Both the position numbers and the translations under genes were made by a program. This document shows positions 42,459 through 51,382 of a stretch of DNA of 64,000 bases, piece by piece (within the stretch, counting starts at the first letter, position 1; the number at the start of each line of letters is the position of its first letter). The DNA is from JBFWNG01 sp050251195. GTDB lineage: Bacteria > Bdellovibrionota_B > Oligoflexia > Oligoflexales > Oligoflexaceae. The notes beneath the pieces are model-generated. The model was not told the origin of the DNA, did not search any database, and saw nothing but the letters and a program-made list of their open reading frames with translations. The stretch spans positions 1 to 64,000 of the forward strand of contig JBFWNG010000012.1 in NCBI GenBank assembly GCA_050251195.1, read 5' to 3'.

Positions 42459-43592
42459 TTAATGATGGTCGTTGAAGAAATCTTTGATTTCAAGTTTGCG
42501 GGCCATGGTGTCGGAGTAACCTAGTTTCACGAGATAACGGCAAAACTCGGGTTCGAAGAGGAGGTAGCTGATCACTTCGGAGGCTTCAAGCTTAGAACCG
42601 AGACCCTTGAGCATGTACTTGATGGATACGGGGAGGTCTTCGAACTTTTCCGCTGCGATGAGTCCTAGGTCCATGGAGGGATGGAGGTACAGGTATTGAA
42701 TTGTTTTTAGTGGTACTTGGTCTCCGGGTTGCTTAGGAAAGGCCGTAATTGTTTGATTGAGGCGATTAAGTCGCTCCAGGTCCGCATCGATTGCGTCGAG
42801 CAGAATTGAGTTGAGCAAGACACTTGCGATCCTTGCAACGGTTGGATACAGCAACTCCTCGGTGTCTTCGTCTTGAATGAGCAGCGGCCGTCGGACGCCG
42901 ATAATTATGAGTTTGTCGGCGCCGAGTCGGATGGATGGACTGAGCGGCGCCGTGTTCCGGATACAGCCGTCGCCGTAATAGTTTCCCTGGATGAATATGG
43001 GTGGAAAACAGAGGGGCAACGATGCCGATGCCATAACGTGGTTGACTGTTATCTGCGAGATCTTCGATTTTCGTTTGATTCGATGCCAGTTCGCGACATT
43101 GCCGTGGGCTTGTACGAATGACGTGTTCTGAGACGTAGTATAGTTCGTGGCGGAAATCTCGAGTGCCTCGAACTTCTTATTAGCGATATTCGTGTAGATA
43201 TTATTAAAATCAATTTTGCTAAACAAAAGCGTCCGGAGCGGGTCAGTGTCGAGCAGCGCTTTAATCTTGGTCTTGCCGCGCATAGCGCCGAACGCGAGAT
43301 CCACCGCCCAATTCACCGCAATTCTACTCAGGGAGGTAAAGCCGGTTTTGTAAACCTGGTCCGTGGTAAGGGTGCTCCAGAAGTGGGAGAGTCGTTCCGC
43401 ACTTGAGCCTAACTTGTCAAAGGTTGAAGCGATGTACGCGGCATTGATGGCGCCGGCACTTACACCTGAAATGATGTCAACAGGAGGTTTGGACGTATGT
43501 CCAAGCGTAATCTCGGATAGGGCTTGAATGACGCCTGCTTGATAGGCACCTCGTGCGCCACCGCCAGATAGAACTAAAGCTGTCTTTCCCAT
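42459..43592 (-). CDS. patatin-like phospholipase
   Basis: 377 residues. Patatins hydrolyse acyl esters of lipids with a Ser-Asp dyad. Seen: the oxyanion loop LSGGGARGAYQAGV (residues 8-21), nucleophile Ser45 in GVSAG and Asp208 in YGDGCIRNTAPLSP. No signal peptide, so a cytoplasmic RssA-like member is likeliest, although secreted patatins are common in this kind of bacterium. Its stop codon lies at the edge of the repeat element, so its last residues may have been changed by the insertion. Confidence 0.9.
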   Translation of the reverse strand: MGKTALVLSGGGARGAYQAGVIQALSEITLGHTSKPPVDIISGVSAGAINAAYIASTFDKLGSSAERLSHFWSTLTTDQVYKTGFTSLSRIAVNWAVDLAFGAMRGKTKIKALLDTDPLRTLLFSKIDFNNIYTNIANKKFEALEISATNYTTSQNTSFVQAHGNVANWHRIKRKSKISQITVNHVMASASLPLCFPPIFIQGNYYGDGCIRNTAPLSPSIRLGADKLIIIGVRRPLLIQDEDTEELLYPTVARIASVLLNSILLDAIDADLERLNRLNQTITAFPKQPGDQVPLKTIQYLYLHPSMDLGLIAAEKFEDLPVSIKYMLKGLGSKLEASEVISYLLFEPEFCRYLVKLGYSDTMARKLEIKDFFNDHH

Positions 43593-43680
43593 ATCTTAGC
43601 ATTTTACTATAAACGTCGAAATATGCCCAGAAGAACTCGCGGCCGCTTAAATGAGAGCAGTTGTCTGAGATCGAGCGGGA

Positions 43681-44280
43681 CTAAACCCGGCGGATGAGTC
43701 CAACAAGTTTGCCCACAATCTGAACATCGGAAGCAGGAACACTTCGTTTTGGAAAACTGGGGTTAGAAGCAATAAGGTCCACGGATTCGCGATTCTTCTT
43801 TATCCGTTTCAGTGTAACTTCGTCTGCTATTCGAACCGCGACGATATCCTTTGGATTAGCTTCCTTTTGAAGTTTTATGATGCCGATGTCTCCGTCTCTG
43901 ATGCAGTCACCGGCCATGCTGTCGCCTGAAACCTTGACGGCCTGCAGATCGCCAGTGCCAAAATACTCTTGATCAAAGGCAACGCGTTCAAAATTATCTT
44001 CGAAGCTTTCACGAGGGAGACCTGCTGGGATCGTTGCGACAAGAGGAAAACTGTGCAAGTTTTCTTCATCGTCAGACCGAAGCGCAAACATGCTAGCTTT
44101 GGGACCTTGGCGCTTGATAAAGCCTTTCTTCTCGAGAGCTTTGATGTGCCCCGCTATGCCTGTCTTGTTGTTAACGCCGAGTTTGTCGGCAATCTCGCGG
44201 AGTGAAGGAAAATAACCTGCCCTTTTAATGTTATTCTCGATAATCGCTAGGACTTCTTTTTGTCGATCTGTCAGGCTCAT
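43681..44280 (-). CDS. lexA: LexA repressor/SOS protease
   Basis: 199 residues. N-terminal winged helix (RQKEVLAIIENNIKRAGYFPSLREIADKLGV in two parts) and the S24 protease domain: self-cleavage site Ala86-Gly87 (ATIPAG), Ser121 (SGDSMAGD) and Lys158 (VTLKRI). AAGGATTCTC precedes the ATG. A perfect 21-bp palindrome sits 22-42 bases upstream over the -10 region, so it very probably represses itself. Confidence 0.95.
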   Translation of the reverse strand: MSLTDRQKEVLAIIENNIKRAGYFPSLREIADKLGVNNKTGIAGHIKALEKKGFIKRQGPKASMFALRSDDEENLHSFPLVATIPAGLPRESFEDNFERVAFDQEYFGTGDLQAVKVSGDSMAGDCIRDGDIGIIKLQKEANPKDIVAVRIADEVTLKRIKKNRESVDLIASNPSFPKRSVPASDVQIVGKLVGLIRRV

Positions 44281-44298
44281 GAGAATCCTTGGTGGCTA

Positions 44299-44322
44299 AT
44301 TATAGTGTACACTGTACACTAT
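44299..44322 (-). promoter_or_regulatory. lexA promoter -10 box and LexA operator
   Basis: ATAGTGTACA-C-TGTACACTAT (44302-44322) is a perfect palindrome with 10-bp arms. On the minus strand TATAAT (44304-44299) overlaps its end and serves as the -10 box of lexA; the operator fills the spacer. It differs from the E. coli, Gram-positive and alphaproteobacterial LexA boxes. Confidence 0.75.
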
Positions 44323-44393
44323 GCGTTAGCAAGTGCAAGGAATATTGTCGGCTTACAAAGAAATCCTTCGCTTCGCACAGGGTGACAGTTAGG

Positions 44394-44606
44394 TCAGCGG
44401 TTAAGCTGGTAGGTAAGGAGAACATCCACGACCGCATGGAAAATCGAGAAGCAAGGATTGGCGTAAACTCCGTAAGGCGAGCACTGGAATGTGCAGAATG
44501 GCGAAGGGGAATAGGTGCTCGCTGCATAAAAATCATCGCCATCATACGTCGTGGCACAGCTTGTTACGAACGCACTCATGAAAATGGTAACCGCTATCGC
44601 TTTCAT
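44394..44606 (-). CDS. small lipoprotein, last gene of the NtrY/NtrC operon
   Basis: 70 residues with a lipobox (AFVTSC, Cys17) and a very strong Shine-Dalgarno sequence (AGGAGGAAAG) before the ATG. The mature part is ~54 residues, rich in Tyr, Ser, Pro and Cys (FCTFQCSPYG). It begins 16 bases after the sigma-54 activator gene. Too short to classify. The strong ribosome site and lipobox make a real gene likely. Confidence 0.6.
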   Translation of the reverse strand: MKAIAVTIFMSAFVTSCATTYDGDDFYAASTYSPSPFCTFQCSPYGVYANPCFSIFHAVVDVLLTYQLNR

Positions 44607-44622
44607 AATACTTTCCTCCTCT

Positions 44623-46035
44623 TTAAAGCAGGTAGTGTTGCTTCTCGATTTGGTAGGTTTTCAACCATTTATGGACTGTACTTCGTTCGACTTTCAAAAT
44701 TCGGGCTGCTTCTGAAATATTCCCTTCACAATACTTAATCGTGTCGATCAGGAACTGGCGTTCTGACTGGACTTTGAAATTTTCCCATGTCTTTGGCTCA
44801 AAATGCTGTTTCTTTGAAATGGCTTCCATCGCGACAACTTTTATGTTTCTTATTTCCGTTGGCAGGTTCTCAACGCCGATAATGGGACCGCCTAAGATAA
44901 GTAACCTCTCCACGGTGTTTCGAAGTTCTCGAATATTGCCCGGCCAAGGATAGGATTGCAGGTGCTGAAACACCTTTTCTTCAACCTTTTTCGGCGGCAA
45001 TCCGTTCTCACGGCTAATGGTTTCGATGAAATACTCAGCGAGGAGCGGGATGTCCGTAGATCGTTCTCGAAGCGGCGGACTTTGCAAACACACAACCGCA
45101 AGCCTGTAGTATAAATCTTCTCTGAAATGGTTGAGTTCAACCTCCGTTTTAAGATCTTTGTTTGTCGCGGCGACAACGCGCACGTCAACCGGTATCGTTA
45201 CATGGCTGCCGACAGGCGTTACTTCATTGTTTTGCAACACGCGCAATAGTTTGGCTTGCGCAGCCGCCGACAGTTCTCCAACTTCGTCAAGGAACAAGGT
45301 TCCGCCATGGGCCACTTCGAAGAGTCCTCGTTTGGCGCAAATAGCCCCCGTAAAAGCGCCTTTAACATGACCAAAAAGTTCGGATTCGATGAGGTTCTCA
45401 GGAATTGCTGCGCAATTGATTTTGACAAAGTTTTTCTTTGATCGGGCGCTGAGTTTATGGATAGCCTTAGCGATAAGATCCTTGCCAGTGCCGCTTTCCC
45501 CAACGATCAGCACCCGCGTTTTGAGAGTAGCTATTTTGTGTACGTCGCTCATGAGGTTCAGTAGCGTATCGGACTTGCCAATGATCGGATCTGAACCCTC
45601 CTTGAGACCTTCGAGCAACCTACGCTTTTCGAGCGATCGTAGGATCATATTGACCACACGCGCCTTGACGAGAGGCTTTTCCAAAAAATCGTACGCGCCA
45701 ACTTTCAAGCCCTCTAGAGCTTCCGTCAGCGAAGCCTCGCCGCTCATAAGTATGATCGGAATATGCGGAGCTTCGCTATGCCACCGTTTCATCAGAGTGA
45801 TACCGTCGACCTTTGGTAGCCTCACATCCAACAAAATAGTGTCAGGAGGAATACTATCTATAAATTGCGACGCATCTTCCCCGTCCTTGGCGGTATCAAC
45901 ATGGAACCCTTCTGTCTCCAGAACCATCTTGAGTGTTGTTCGAATGTTCGGCTCGTCATCAACGACCAGGATTCTCCCTCGCCTAGTCGTCTGTGTATTA
46001 TCGGGTTCGAACTCTATAGACTTATTGTGGCTCAC
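44623..46035 (-). CDS. sigma-54-dependent response regulator (NtrC/NtrX family)
   Basis: 470 residues from a GTG overlapping the kinase stop (GTGA). Receiver domain with DD at residues 26-27 and phospho-acceptor Asp70 (ILLDVRLPKVDG); AAA+ domain with Walker A GESGTGKD (179-186) and the sigma-54 contact loop GAFTGA (226-231); C-terminal Fis-type HTH (GNISEAARILKVERSTVHKWL). It opens sigma-54 promoters. A good sigma-54 site lies at 49456, facing this operon, and is a plausible target. Confidence 0.93.
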   Translation of the reverse strand: MSHNKSIEFEPDNTQTTRRGRILVVDDEPNIRTTLKMVLETEGFHVDTAKDGEDASQFIDSIPPDTILLDVRLPKVDGITLMKRWHSEAPHIPIILMSGEASLTEALEGLKVGAYDFLEKPLVKARVVNMILRSLEKRRLLEGLKEGSDPIIGKSDTLLNLMSDVHKIATLKTRVLIVGESGTGKDLIAKAIHKLSARSKKNFVKINCAAIPENLIESELFGHVKGAFTGAICAKRGLFEVAHGGTLFLDEVGELSAAAQAKLLRVLQNNEVTPVGSHVTIPVDVRVVAATNKDLKTEVELNHFREDLYYRLAVVCLQSPPLRERSTDIPLLAEYFIETISRENGLPPKKVEEKVFQHLQSYPWPGNIRELRNTVERLLILGGPIIGVENLPTEIRNIKVVAMEAISKKQHFEPKTWENFKVQSERQFLIDTIKYCEGNISEAARILKVERSTVHKWLKTYQIEKQHYLL

Positions 46036-47426
46036 GATCTCTTAACCTCATTTATTTTGGGAAGGCCCAACTCAAAACATGCGCCTTTATCCGACGTCCT
46101 TTTTAACTCTAAAAACCCGTTGTGATCGAAAAGAATCTTACGAGAAATAGCAAGGCCAAGGCCCATTCCTTTTTCACCGTCGCCTGTTGAACGCGTGGTG
46201 GTATACGCTTCGAACAATACGTGATGCATCAACTCAGGAATTCCAGGTCCGTTATCGCACACTTCTACGCAGAGAATTCCCTTTTCTGATTTTAGAGACA
46301 TTTGCACCGTAACAGTCTCGGGGTGCTTGGCAAGCCGCGCGTTGTTGCATAGATTGTGAAGTACCTGGAAAATCATCCCTCTATCGACCAAACAGGCATA
46401 ATCGGCCTCTTCTTGAGTAAACAACAATATTGGACCGCCGGCGCGGGTGTTACGTTCAATAAAATCCTTCACGATGGTCGCCAAATTTTCGACTTTCGGT
46501 TCTGGGCGCGGCAGGCTCGCGAATCCGCTAAACTCGCGCACCATTCGCTGTAACGATCCCGTCTCTTCTTCGATGACTTTAGCGGACTGTTGTAGGAAGG
46601 ATTGCAGTTTATCCTTCGACATTTCGGGAAGCGACCGGAGTTGGTCGGCAATTAGGCTTATCGGCGTTAGTGGATTCTTGATTTCATGTGCAACTTTGCG
46701 TGCGACGGTCTGCCAGGACGCCATCTTCTCGCTCATGATAAGTTTTTGCCGGGTTTTTTCCAGTTCCTCGGCCATGTTATTCATTGCTAAGGCGAGGTGT
46801 CCTAATTCATCGTTGCCGACGGCATATGTCGGAGGGCGTTTGAGGACGCCTCGTCCAATATCTTTGGTATATTCGATGAGGCCGTTCAACCGTCTTGCTA
46901 AGCTCCGGCTAAGAAGATACGTCAGCCCCAAAGCTAGCAGAACGGAGACGGCAAGTGACAAACCAAGAAGACGCGCGTGCGAAGCGAGTATTTCCGGCAA
47001 AAGATAATTGAAGTGGTCCCGCGTACCAATTAGATCCGTAAGTCCCTTGAAATCAGCCTTTATATCCTTCCACTCGATTTCAAAGCGATAAGCCTTATCG
47101 CCGAGTTTTACAACATAGTTGTTGCTGTCAATCCATGTGTCGTTCTCGCTTAGATCCGCGGAAAAAACCTTATAGGGATATCGTAGCTTGCATTCATTCA
47201 CATTTTGGCAATTTTTGAACACAGTACTGACATAATCCTGTCTCACTTGGTGCATATCGGCAAGATTTTGCCTTGCGGTCGAGAGAGCTTGAACTACCGT
47301 TTCGTCGTCGGATAACCCAAGAAGTTGGTTGAACATGGAAAGGCTGCTGCTATAAGCCAAAATAGCAACCGTACTCATCGTGACAATAATGATCCCTGCG
47401 AACTTGACGCCGACTTTAATTTGCAT
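46032..47426 (-). CDS. NtrY-type membrane sensor histidine kinase
   Basis: 464 residues from the ATG at 47426 (GAGGTG upstream); the frame is open 51 bases further, into the upstream gene. Two membrane helices (near residues 7-27 and 165-185) flank a ~130-residue periplasmic domain with a likely disulfide (NCQNVNECKL). Then HAMP, HisKA with phospho-acceptor His247 (KVAHEIKNPLTPI) and HATPase_c (NLCNNARLAKH, DNGPGIPELM, GLGLAISRKI). Coupled by overlap to the response regulator, its obvious partner. The signal sensed is unknown. Confidence 0.92.
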   Translation of the reverse strand: MQIKVGVKFAGIIIVTMSTVAILAYSSSLSMFNQLLGLSDDETVVQALSTARQNLADMHQVRQDYVSTVFKNCQNVNECKLRYPYKVFSADLSENDTWIDSNNYVVKLGDKAYRFEIEWKDIKADFKGLTDLIGTRDHFNYLLPEILASHARLLGLSLAVSVLLALGLTYLLSRSLARRLNGLIEYTKDIGRGVLKRPPTYAVGNDELGHLALAMNNMAEELEKTRQKLIMSEKMASWQTVARKVAHEIKNPLTPISLIADQLRSLPEMSKDKLQSFLQQSAKVIEEETGSLQRMVREFSGFASLPRPEPKVENLATIVKDFIERNTRAGGPILLFTQEEADYACLVDRGMIFQVLHNLCNNARLAKHPETVTVQMSLKSEKGILCVEVCDNGPGIPELMHHVLFEAYTTTRSTGDGEKGMGLGLAISRKILFDHNGFLELKRTSDKGACFELGLPKINEVKRS

Positions 47427-47970
47427 AATTCGACACCTCGCACGATCGATCAAACACCTGCGATCGCTCATAGTCAATCATTGCGTCAACAGCCCGACCT
47501 ATCACCGTTCCCGATTTACTTCCTATTCCTTTTTCTGATAGCCATCTTTTTGTTTTCTCAACTTGTTCTTCTGTCACCTGACTGTAAGTCGATCGGATAG
47601 TGACTTTTGCCGGCAATTTGCCATCCAAAGAAAGTCGGAAACAGGGTTCGAGTATTTTCGCGTAACCTTTGACTGTAAACTGTTCGGGTGCGGGATGAGA
47701 ATCGATGTAACGCGTGAGACTATATGTTTCATCCCAGAGATCGTAGAAAATTTTGCAACTTGAACTCTGATGAACAGATTCTCCATGTACCAGAACCTCG
47801 TGTCTAACGATGAGAGACAAGCCCTTCTTAAGCCGTTTCTCAATATCCTGGAAATGTGCCACAGAATCCGAAACGTCCACTTCCATCGCGCCAGCTCGCC
47901 GAACAATGGTGCATGCTTCGGCCTGAATGGAAACCGCGTAGCCAAACAAGATGAGCAAAAAGCGTTTCAA
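47416..47970 (-). CDS. secreted DUF4390-like protein
   Basis: 184 residues with a signal peptide (MKRFLLILFGYAVSIQAEA). The middle (KRLKKGLSLIVRHEVLVHG, KIFYDLWDETYSLTRYI, EPCFRLSLDGKLPAKVTI) resembles DUF4390, a periplasmic family typically encoded just upstream of NtrY-type kinases. It overlaps the kinase start by 11 bases and its own start overlaps the barrel gene stop as ATGA. It may hand a signal to the kinase's periplasmic domain; that is inferred from order alone. Confidence 0.6.
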   Translation of the reverse strand: MKRFLLILFGYAVSIQAEACTIVRRAGAMEVDVSDSVAHFQDIEKRLKKGLSLIVRHEVLVHGESVHQSSSCKIFYDLWDETYSLTRYIDSHPAPEQFTVKGYAKILEPCFRLSLDGKLPAKVTIRSTYSQVTEEQVEKTKRWLSEKGIGSKSGTVIGRAVDAMIDYERSQVFDRSCEVSNYAN

Positions 47971-49187
47971 CGCTGACCCCGTGTTAGTGTGGAGTAGTCG
48001 ATGCTCTGTCGGGGAACGCCGTAGCTTAGGGCTATATCGTAAAGGAAATTTCTTGAGCGATATTTGTAGAATAGAGTTAAACGGTAGTCGAAACGGTCTC
48101 TATTCAGAAAGTCGGAGAAGTCGGATTTGGCGTCGATGTATCCCAATTCGAGGCCGTAAATCATCTTTGGGATCGCTATGTTTTCGTATCGTAGGCCGAA
48201 GTCATATCTGTGATTCGACTCTCCTGAAGGACCTGTATCGTAGGTAGCATCGATTGTAGGACTAAAAGCGTGTTGAGAAGACAGGAAAGTATGGTGCGCG
48301 GATGCATCGAAATAATTGATACTCACTGAGCGAACAGGTCGACCGTATCTCAAATTGAGAGCCCAACCAGGTTCTACGATATTTAAATAAGGTTTGTTCG
48401 ATACCAATGTAAAGATAGATCCAACTTTAACACGGTAGCCGTTTGGTGTGATTGATTCGTTAAATCGGATCCCTACAAGACCGTAGCGCCATTCGCCACC
48501 TAGCAGTACTCCGTTCACTCGGTTAACAGTCACGTCGTTGCCTTGGTACCCTTCTATGTAATTTAAACTTGGCCCGGCAAAAAAATGGCTACCCAGAATT
48601 CGCGAGTATATTAAGTTGAATTGAATGTATCGATCTCTACCTACTTGATCGTTGTAGGCTATAACATTACCGTTCTCAAGAATCGGAGATTCCCATTTCT
48701 CAGCAGCGATGCCTGCGGAGATGTCAAACAATAATCCGGTATTTAAAAAATTGCGATTTCCAAAACTAATCTTGTGCGCATGCGAATAGGTGTCAAAAGA
48801 GGATCGCGTCGCCTTGAATCCGTGTGCGGTGTTGCTGAGCCCAAAATAGTATGCTGACTTTGCCTTCGCAAAAACCTTGACCCGATAAAAATCTCTTTTT
48901 GACCCGCGTTCAAGCGAGATGTCGAGTATTTCGAAATCTTCGAGAGACCGGAGGCGATCCTCAGCCTCGGATAATTTATTCGAGAGCTGCTCTTGAGTGA
49001 GAGAATCGCCTTTTTCAATTTCTAGCGCGGAGTAAATGACAGTCTTTGAAACCTGGGGATCTCCGACTATCACAACGTCTTCGATTGATACGGCATTTGA
49101 ATCAACATCATCCGCGAGCGCGGTATCGGAGAATAAAAGAAGTAACAAATAAACACTAAAAATACGTAGAAAAGTCTTAAAAATCAT
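47967..49187 (-). CDS. POTRA-domain outer-membrane beta-barrel protein (BamA/TamA-like, short)
   Basis: 406 residues from the ATG at 49187, giving a signal peptide (LRIFSVYLLLLLFSDTALA). One POTRA-like domain follows (IEDVVIVGDPQVSKTVIYSAL ... AEDRLRSLEDFEILDISLERG). The remaining ~300 residues are barrel-like strands (FGNRNFLNTGLLFDISAGI, YRVKVGSIFTLVSNKPYL, FDYRLTLFYKYRSRNFLYD). It is far shorter than BamA and lacks a final Phe. Unlike most barrel genes it heads a kinase/activator operon. Confidence 0.7.
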   Translation of the reverse strand: MIFKTFLRIFSVYLLLLLFSDTALADDVDSNAVSIEDVVIVGDPQVSKTVIYSALEIEKGDSLTQEQLSNKLSEAEDRLRSLEDFEILDISLERGSKRDFYRVKVFAKAKSAYYFGLSNTAHGFKATRSSFDTYSHAHKISFGNRNFLNTGLLFDISAGIAAEKWESPILENGNVIAYNDQVGRDRYIQFNLIYSRILGSHFFAGPSLNYIEGYQGNDVTVNRVNGVLLGGEWRYGLVGIRFNESITPNGYRVKVGSIFTLVSNKPYLNIVEPGWALNLRYGRPVRSVSINYFDASAHHTFLSSQHAFSPTIDATYDTGPSGESNHRYDFGLRYENIAIPKMIYGLELGYIDAKSDFSDFLNRDRFDYRLTLFYKYRSRNFLYDIALSYGVPRQSIDYSTLTRGQR

Positions 49188-49507
49188 AATCCTAAAATGC
49201 ACGTTAGATTTGCAATAGTTCCATAGAATCATGCCATATTCTTTTTGTCTATCCATTGTTTTCGCCTATCCGACGCGTATTGCCTTCGAGAAGAATTAAT
49301 ACAGGATGCATGCCATTTTCTGACGTTGAAAGGACAGCCATTTTCGACAAATGATTGTGTCCTAGAGAACTCACCTGAGGATCCCCTGTGTCCGAACGGA
49401 AACAGGTTTTGTGCCGAAAAACCGCCATATTGCCTTATTTTCTGGTCAGAGCGATTGGCATACTTACTGCTTTGAGTGAGTCGTACTCAAAAAGGGGAGA
49501 GCATAAA
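49188..49507. other. divergent intergenic region, 320 bases
   Basis: Lies between the barrel protein operon (minus) and the cytochrome operon (plus). Frames open across it look like noise. It carries the sigma-54 promoter at 49456-49471. No clear sigma-70 promoter stands out for the minus operon. Confidence 0.5.
49456..49471 (+). promoter_or_regulatory. sigma-54 (-24/-12) promoter
   Basis: TGGCATACTTACTGCT: GG and GC lie exactly 12 bases apart (first to first), and TGGCA plus TGCT match the consensus TGGCACGN4TTGCW. It should start transcription about 25 bases before the ATG at 49508, and GGGGAG lies in between. A sigma-54 activator gene is encoded next door on the other strand. Confidence 0.65.
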
Positions 49508-51382
49508 ATGAAGGTGTCTCGAACGTTCAGGGTGACAGCGCTTGTTGCTATTATTCTGTGGACCGCTCAATGCGGTGAAGAAAAAAAGAAAAAGAAAAAG
49601 ATTTCAGAAAAACCTGAAGTTAGTGAGGAAGTCGATCCTCTTGTCGAAGATTACAAGTTGACCGATGAAGAAAAGATTTTCTGGCTCAATAAAGCCTCAA
49701 GATCTATTACAGGCAAGGACTGGCCTTCCGACAAGGTGAGCGAAGGTGACCTCGAAAAGAGCCGTGTGGAAACTATTGACGAACTTATGAAAGATGAAGA
49801 GTTCGCGAATCGCGTTCTCGATTTTAATCTGTACTTTCTCGGACTCAAACCCAACTCTATCAAGACTTCGAGAGGAACCCTTGATCCGGATCTCATTTCG
49901 GCGCCGAACGCGATTACGTCGGCGCGAGATCTCTATAGCGGACGGGGTTATTTCTCATTGTTTGACCTGAATCACCCCCACTATCTGGACGTGTATTCCA
50001 CCGACGAAGATTATGAGCAAGTGCTCGATCAAGCGATGATCCATGCGAAAGATATTGTCGAAAGCATTGTCAGCTATACAAGCCAAACCACGACATTTCA
50101 AAAGGCCGTTTTTTGTAGCGAAGACCAGCCTATTGCCGAGAGGTCCTTCGAAATATTTACCGAATTCCCGGTGAGCAACTACCTGGATGAGACTTTTGGC
50201 TTTATCACTAGCGAACCTGCTCAGTATTGTTCGGGAACGACGACGACACCCTTTGATGGTGCTACTTGGGCTGGTAAAGTTTTACCCAAGTTAGATGCAT
50301 TAGACAAAGCTCTTCGGAATGTGAATCCTGGGTCCGTCACATCCGTCATGGATTTCCCAATCTTGGATGCAAGCGCCAAAGAACTAAAACCAAATTCGAT
50401 GCTCAATTTGAGGTTCTTTCTTAACCTTCCCAATTCCTCCACCAACTATAATCGACGCCGCGCTTCTTACATTTTAAAACGTTACTTTTGTGATGATTTG
50501 ACTCCGATTAACGTGGTCGCTCCCCAATCGCATGCGGAAGACAAACATGCGAGTGACCCAAGCTGTCAATCGTGCCACTACAAACTTGACCCAATGGCAG
50601 GATTTTTTAGAGAACGCGGCGGTGCAGGATTTGATTTTAGCCAGGCTATGGAGATCGTGCTGGATGATCAGACGACGATAGATCACGACGTTTATGTCGG
50701 TCATTGGAGAAGCGGTTCGCCGGATCGCGAATGGGAAGTCGGTTACATTCGCTCAGCGACTGATGAGAGTATGAACTCGTATGGTTCCACCTTAGAGGAT
50801 CTTTTCAAGATCATTCGGAGCTCTCGGGAGGTTAAACAGTGCCTCGTAAAACGAATGTTTTCGTACCTGGTTTCGGAGAAACAGACGATGGATAGTGGGT
50901 ATCTCAACTACCTCACCGATCAACTAGAGACAGAAGCTAAGGAAGACGAAGCGAAGGCGGTCAAAAATACAATGACCAGGATTCTTTTGAGTAAGAGTTA
51001 CAGTCAAAATTCGGTAAAGTCGAATCAATGTTACGACTACGCACCGGGTGAGATCGCTGGCAATAGGCCGCCCTGCGAGGTTGCAGCAATTTTCGAACGT
51101 CATTGTACAAGTTGCCACAACGCCAAGAATGCCAGCGGCGGACTTAACCTGGCCGAGTGGTCGGCCGTCGGCGGTGGGGAACCGTCGTTCCCACACAAAA
51201 AGGCCAATGCCCAAGTATCCAAGGACGACACGCTTGCCTCCATCCTTGAGCGGATAACGACAACCAACAAAGACAAACGTATGCCTCTCAATATTTTTAT
51301 CTCAAGCGCAGACAATGAAGCGTTGTTTCGTTGGTTAACTAAAAATCTTCAGGAATCAAAGACAGAAGGAGAAGAAAGATGA
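49508..51382 (+). CDS. lipoprotein with two CxxCH haem-binding motifs (DUF1592/DUF1588/DUF1585-like)
   Basis: 624 residues from the ATG at 49508, which follows GGGGAGAG and gives a lipobox (LWTAQC). A frame open 120 bases upstream crosses the promoter and is rejected. After a Lys-rich patch comes a region resembling the planctomycete-type DUF1592/1588/1585 set (NRRRASYILKRYFCDDLTP, CQSCHYKLDPMAGFFRERGG). Haem motifs: C353QSCH357, and C533TSCH537 in a C-terminal cytochrome-c-like domain (HCTSCHNAKNASGGLNLA). Encoded with a DUF1501 protein, as usual; function of the pair is not established. Confidence 0.8.
   Translation: MKVSRTFRVTALVAIILWTAQCGEEKKKKKKISEKPEVSEEVDPLVEDYKLTDEEKIFWLNKASRSITGKDWPSDKVSEGDLEKSRVETIDELMKDEEFANRVLDFNLYFLGLKPNSIKTSRGTLDPDLISAPNAITSARDLYSGRGYFSLFDLNHPHYLDVYSTDEDYEQVLDQAMIHAKDIVESIVSYTSQTTTFQKAVFCSEDQPIAERSFEIFTEFPVSNYLDETFGFITSEPAQYCSGTTTTPFDGATWAGKVLPKLDALDKALRNVNPGSVTSVMDFPILDASAKELKPNSMLNLRFFLNLPNSSTNYNRRRASYILKRYFCDDLTPINVVAPQSHAEDKHASDPSCQSCHYKLDPMAGFFRERGGAGFDFSQAMEIVLDDQTTIDHDVYVGHWRSGSPDREWEVGYIRSATDESMNSYGSTLEDLFKIIRSSREVKQCLVKRMFSYLVSEKQTMDSGYLNYLTDQLETEAKEDEAKAVKNTMTRILLSKSYSQNSVKSNQCYDYAPGEIAGNRPPCEVAAIFERHCTSCHNAKNASGGLNLAEWSAVGGGEPSFPHKKANAQVSKDDTLASILERITTTNKDKRMPLNIFISSADNEALFRWLTKNLQESKTEGEER

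Noticed and set aside
42257..42493. Small frame across the repeat element on the minus strand
   Set aside because: Made mostly of the inverted repeat units; no ribosome site.
45389..46045. Open frame of 218 codons antisense to the sigma-54 activator gene
   Set aside because: The minus strand codes a fully conserved regulator here; this frame is a shadow of its codon bias.
46447..47007. Open frame of 186 codons antisense to the kinase gene
   Set aside because: Same reason: complement of conserved HAMP and HisKA coding sequence.
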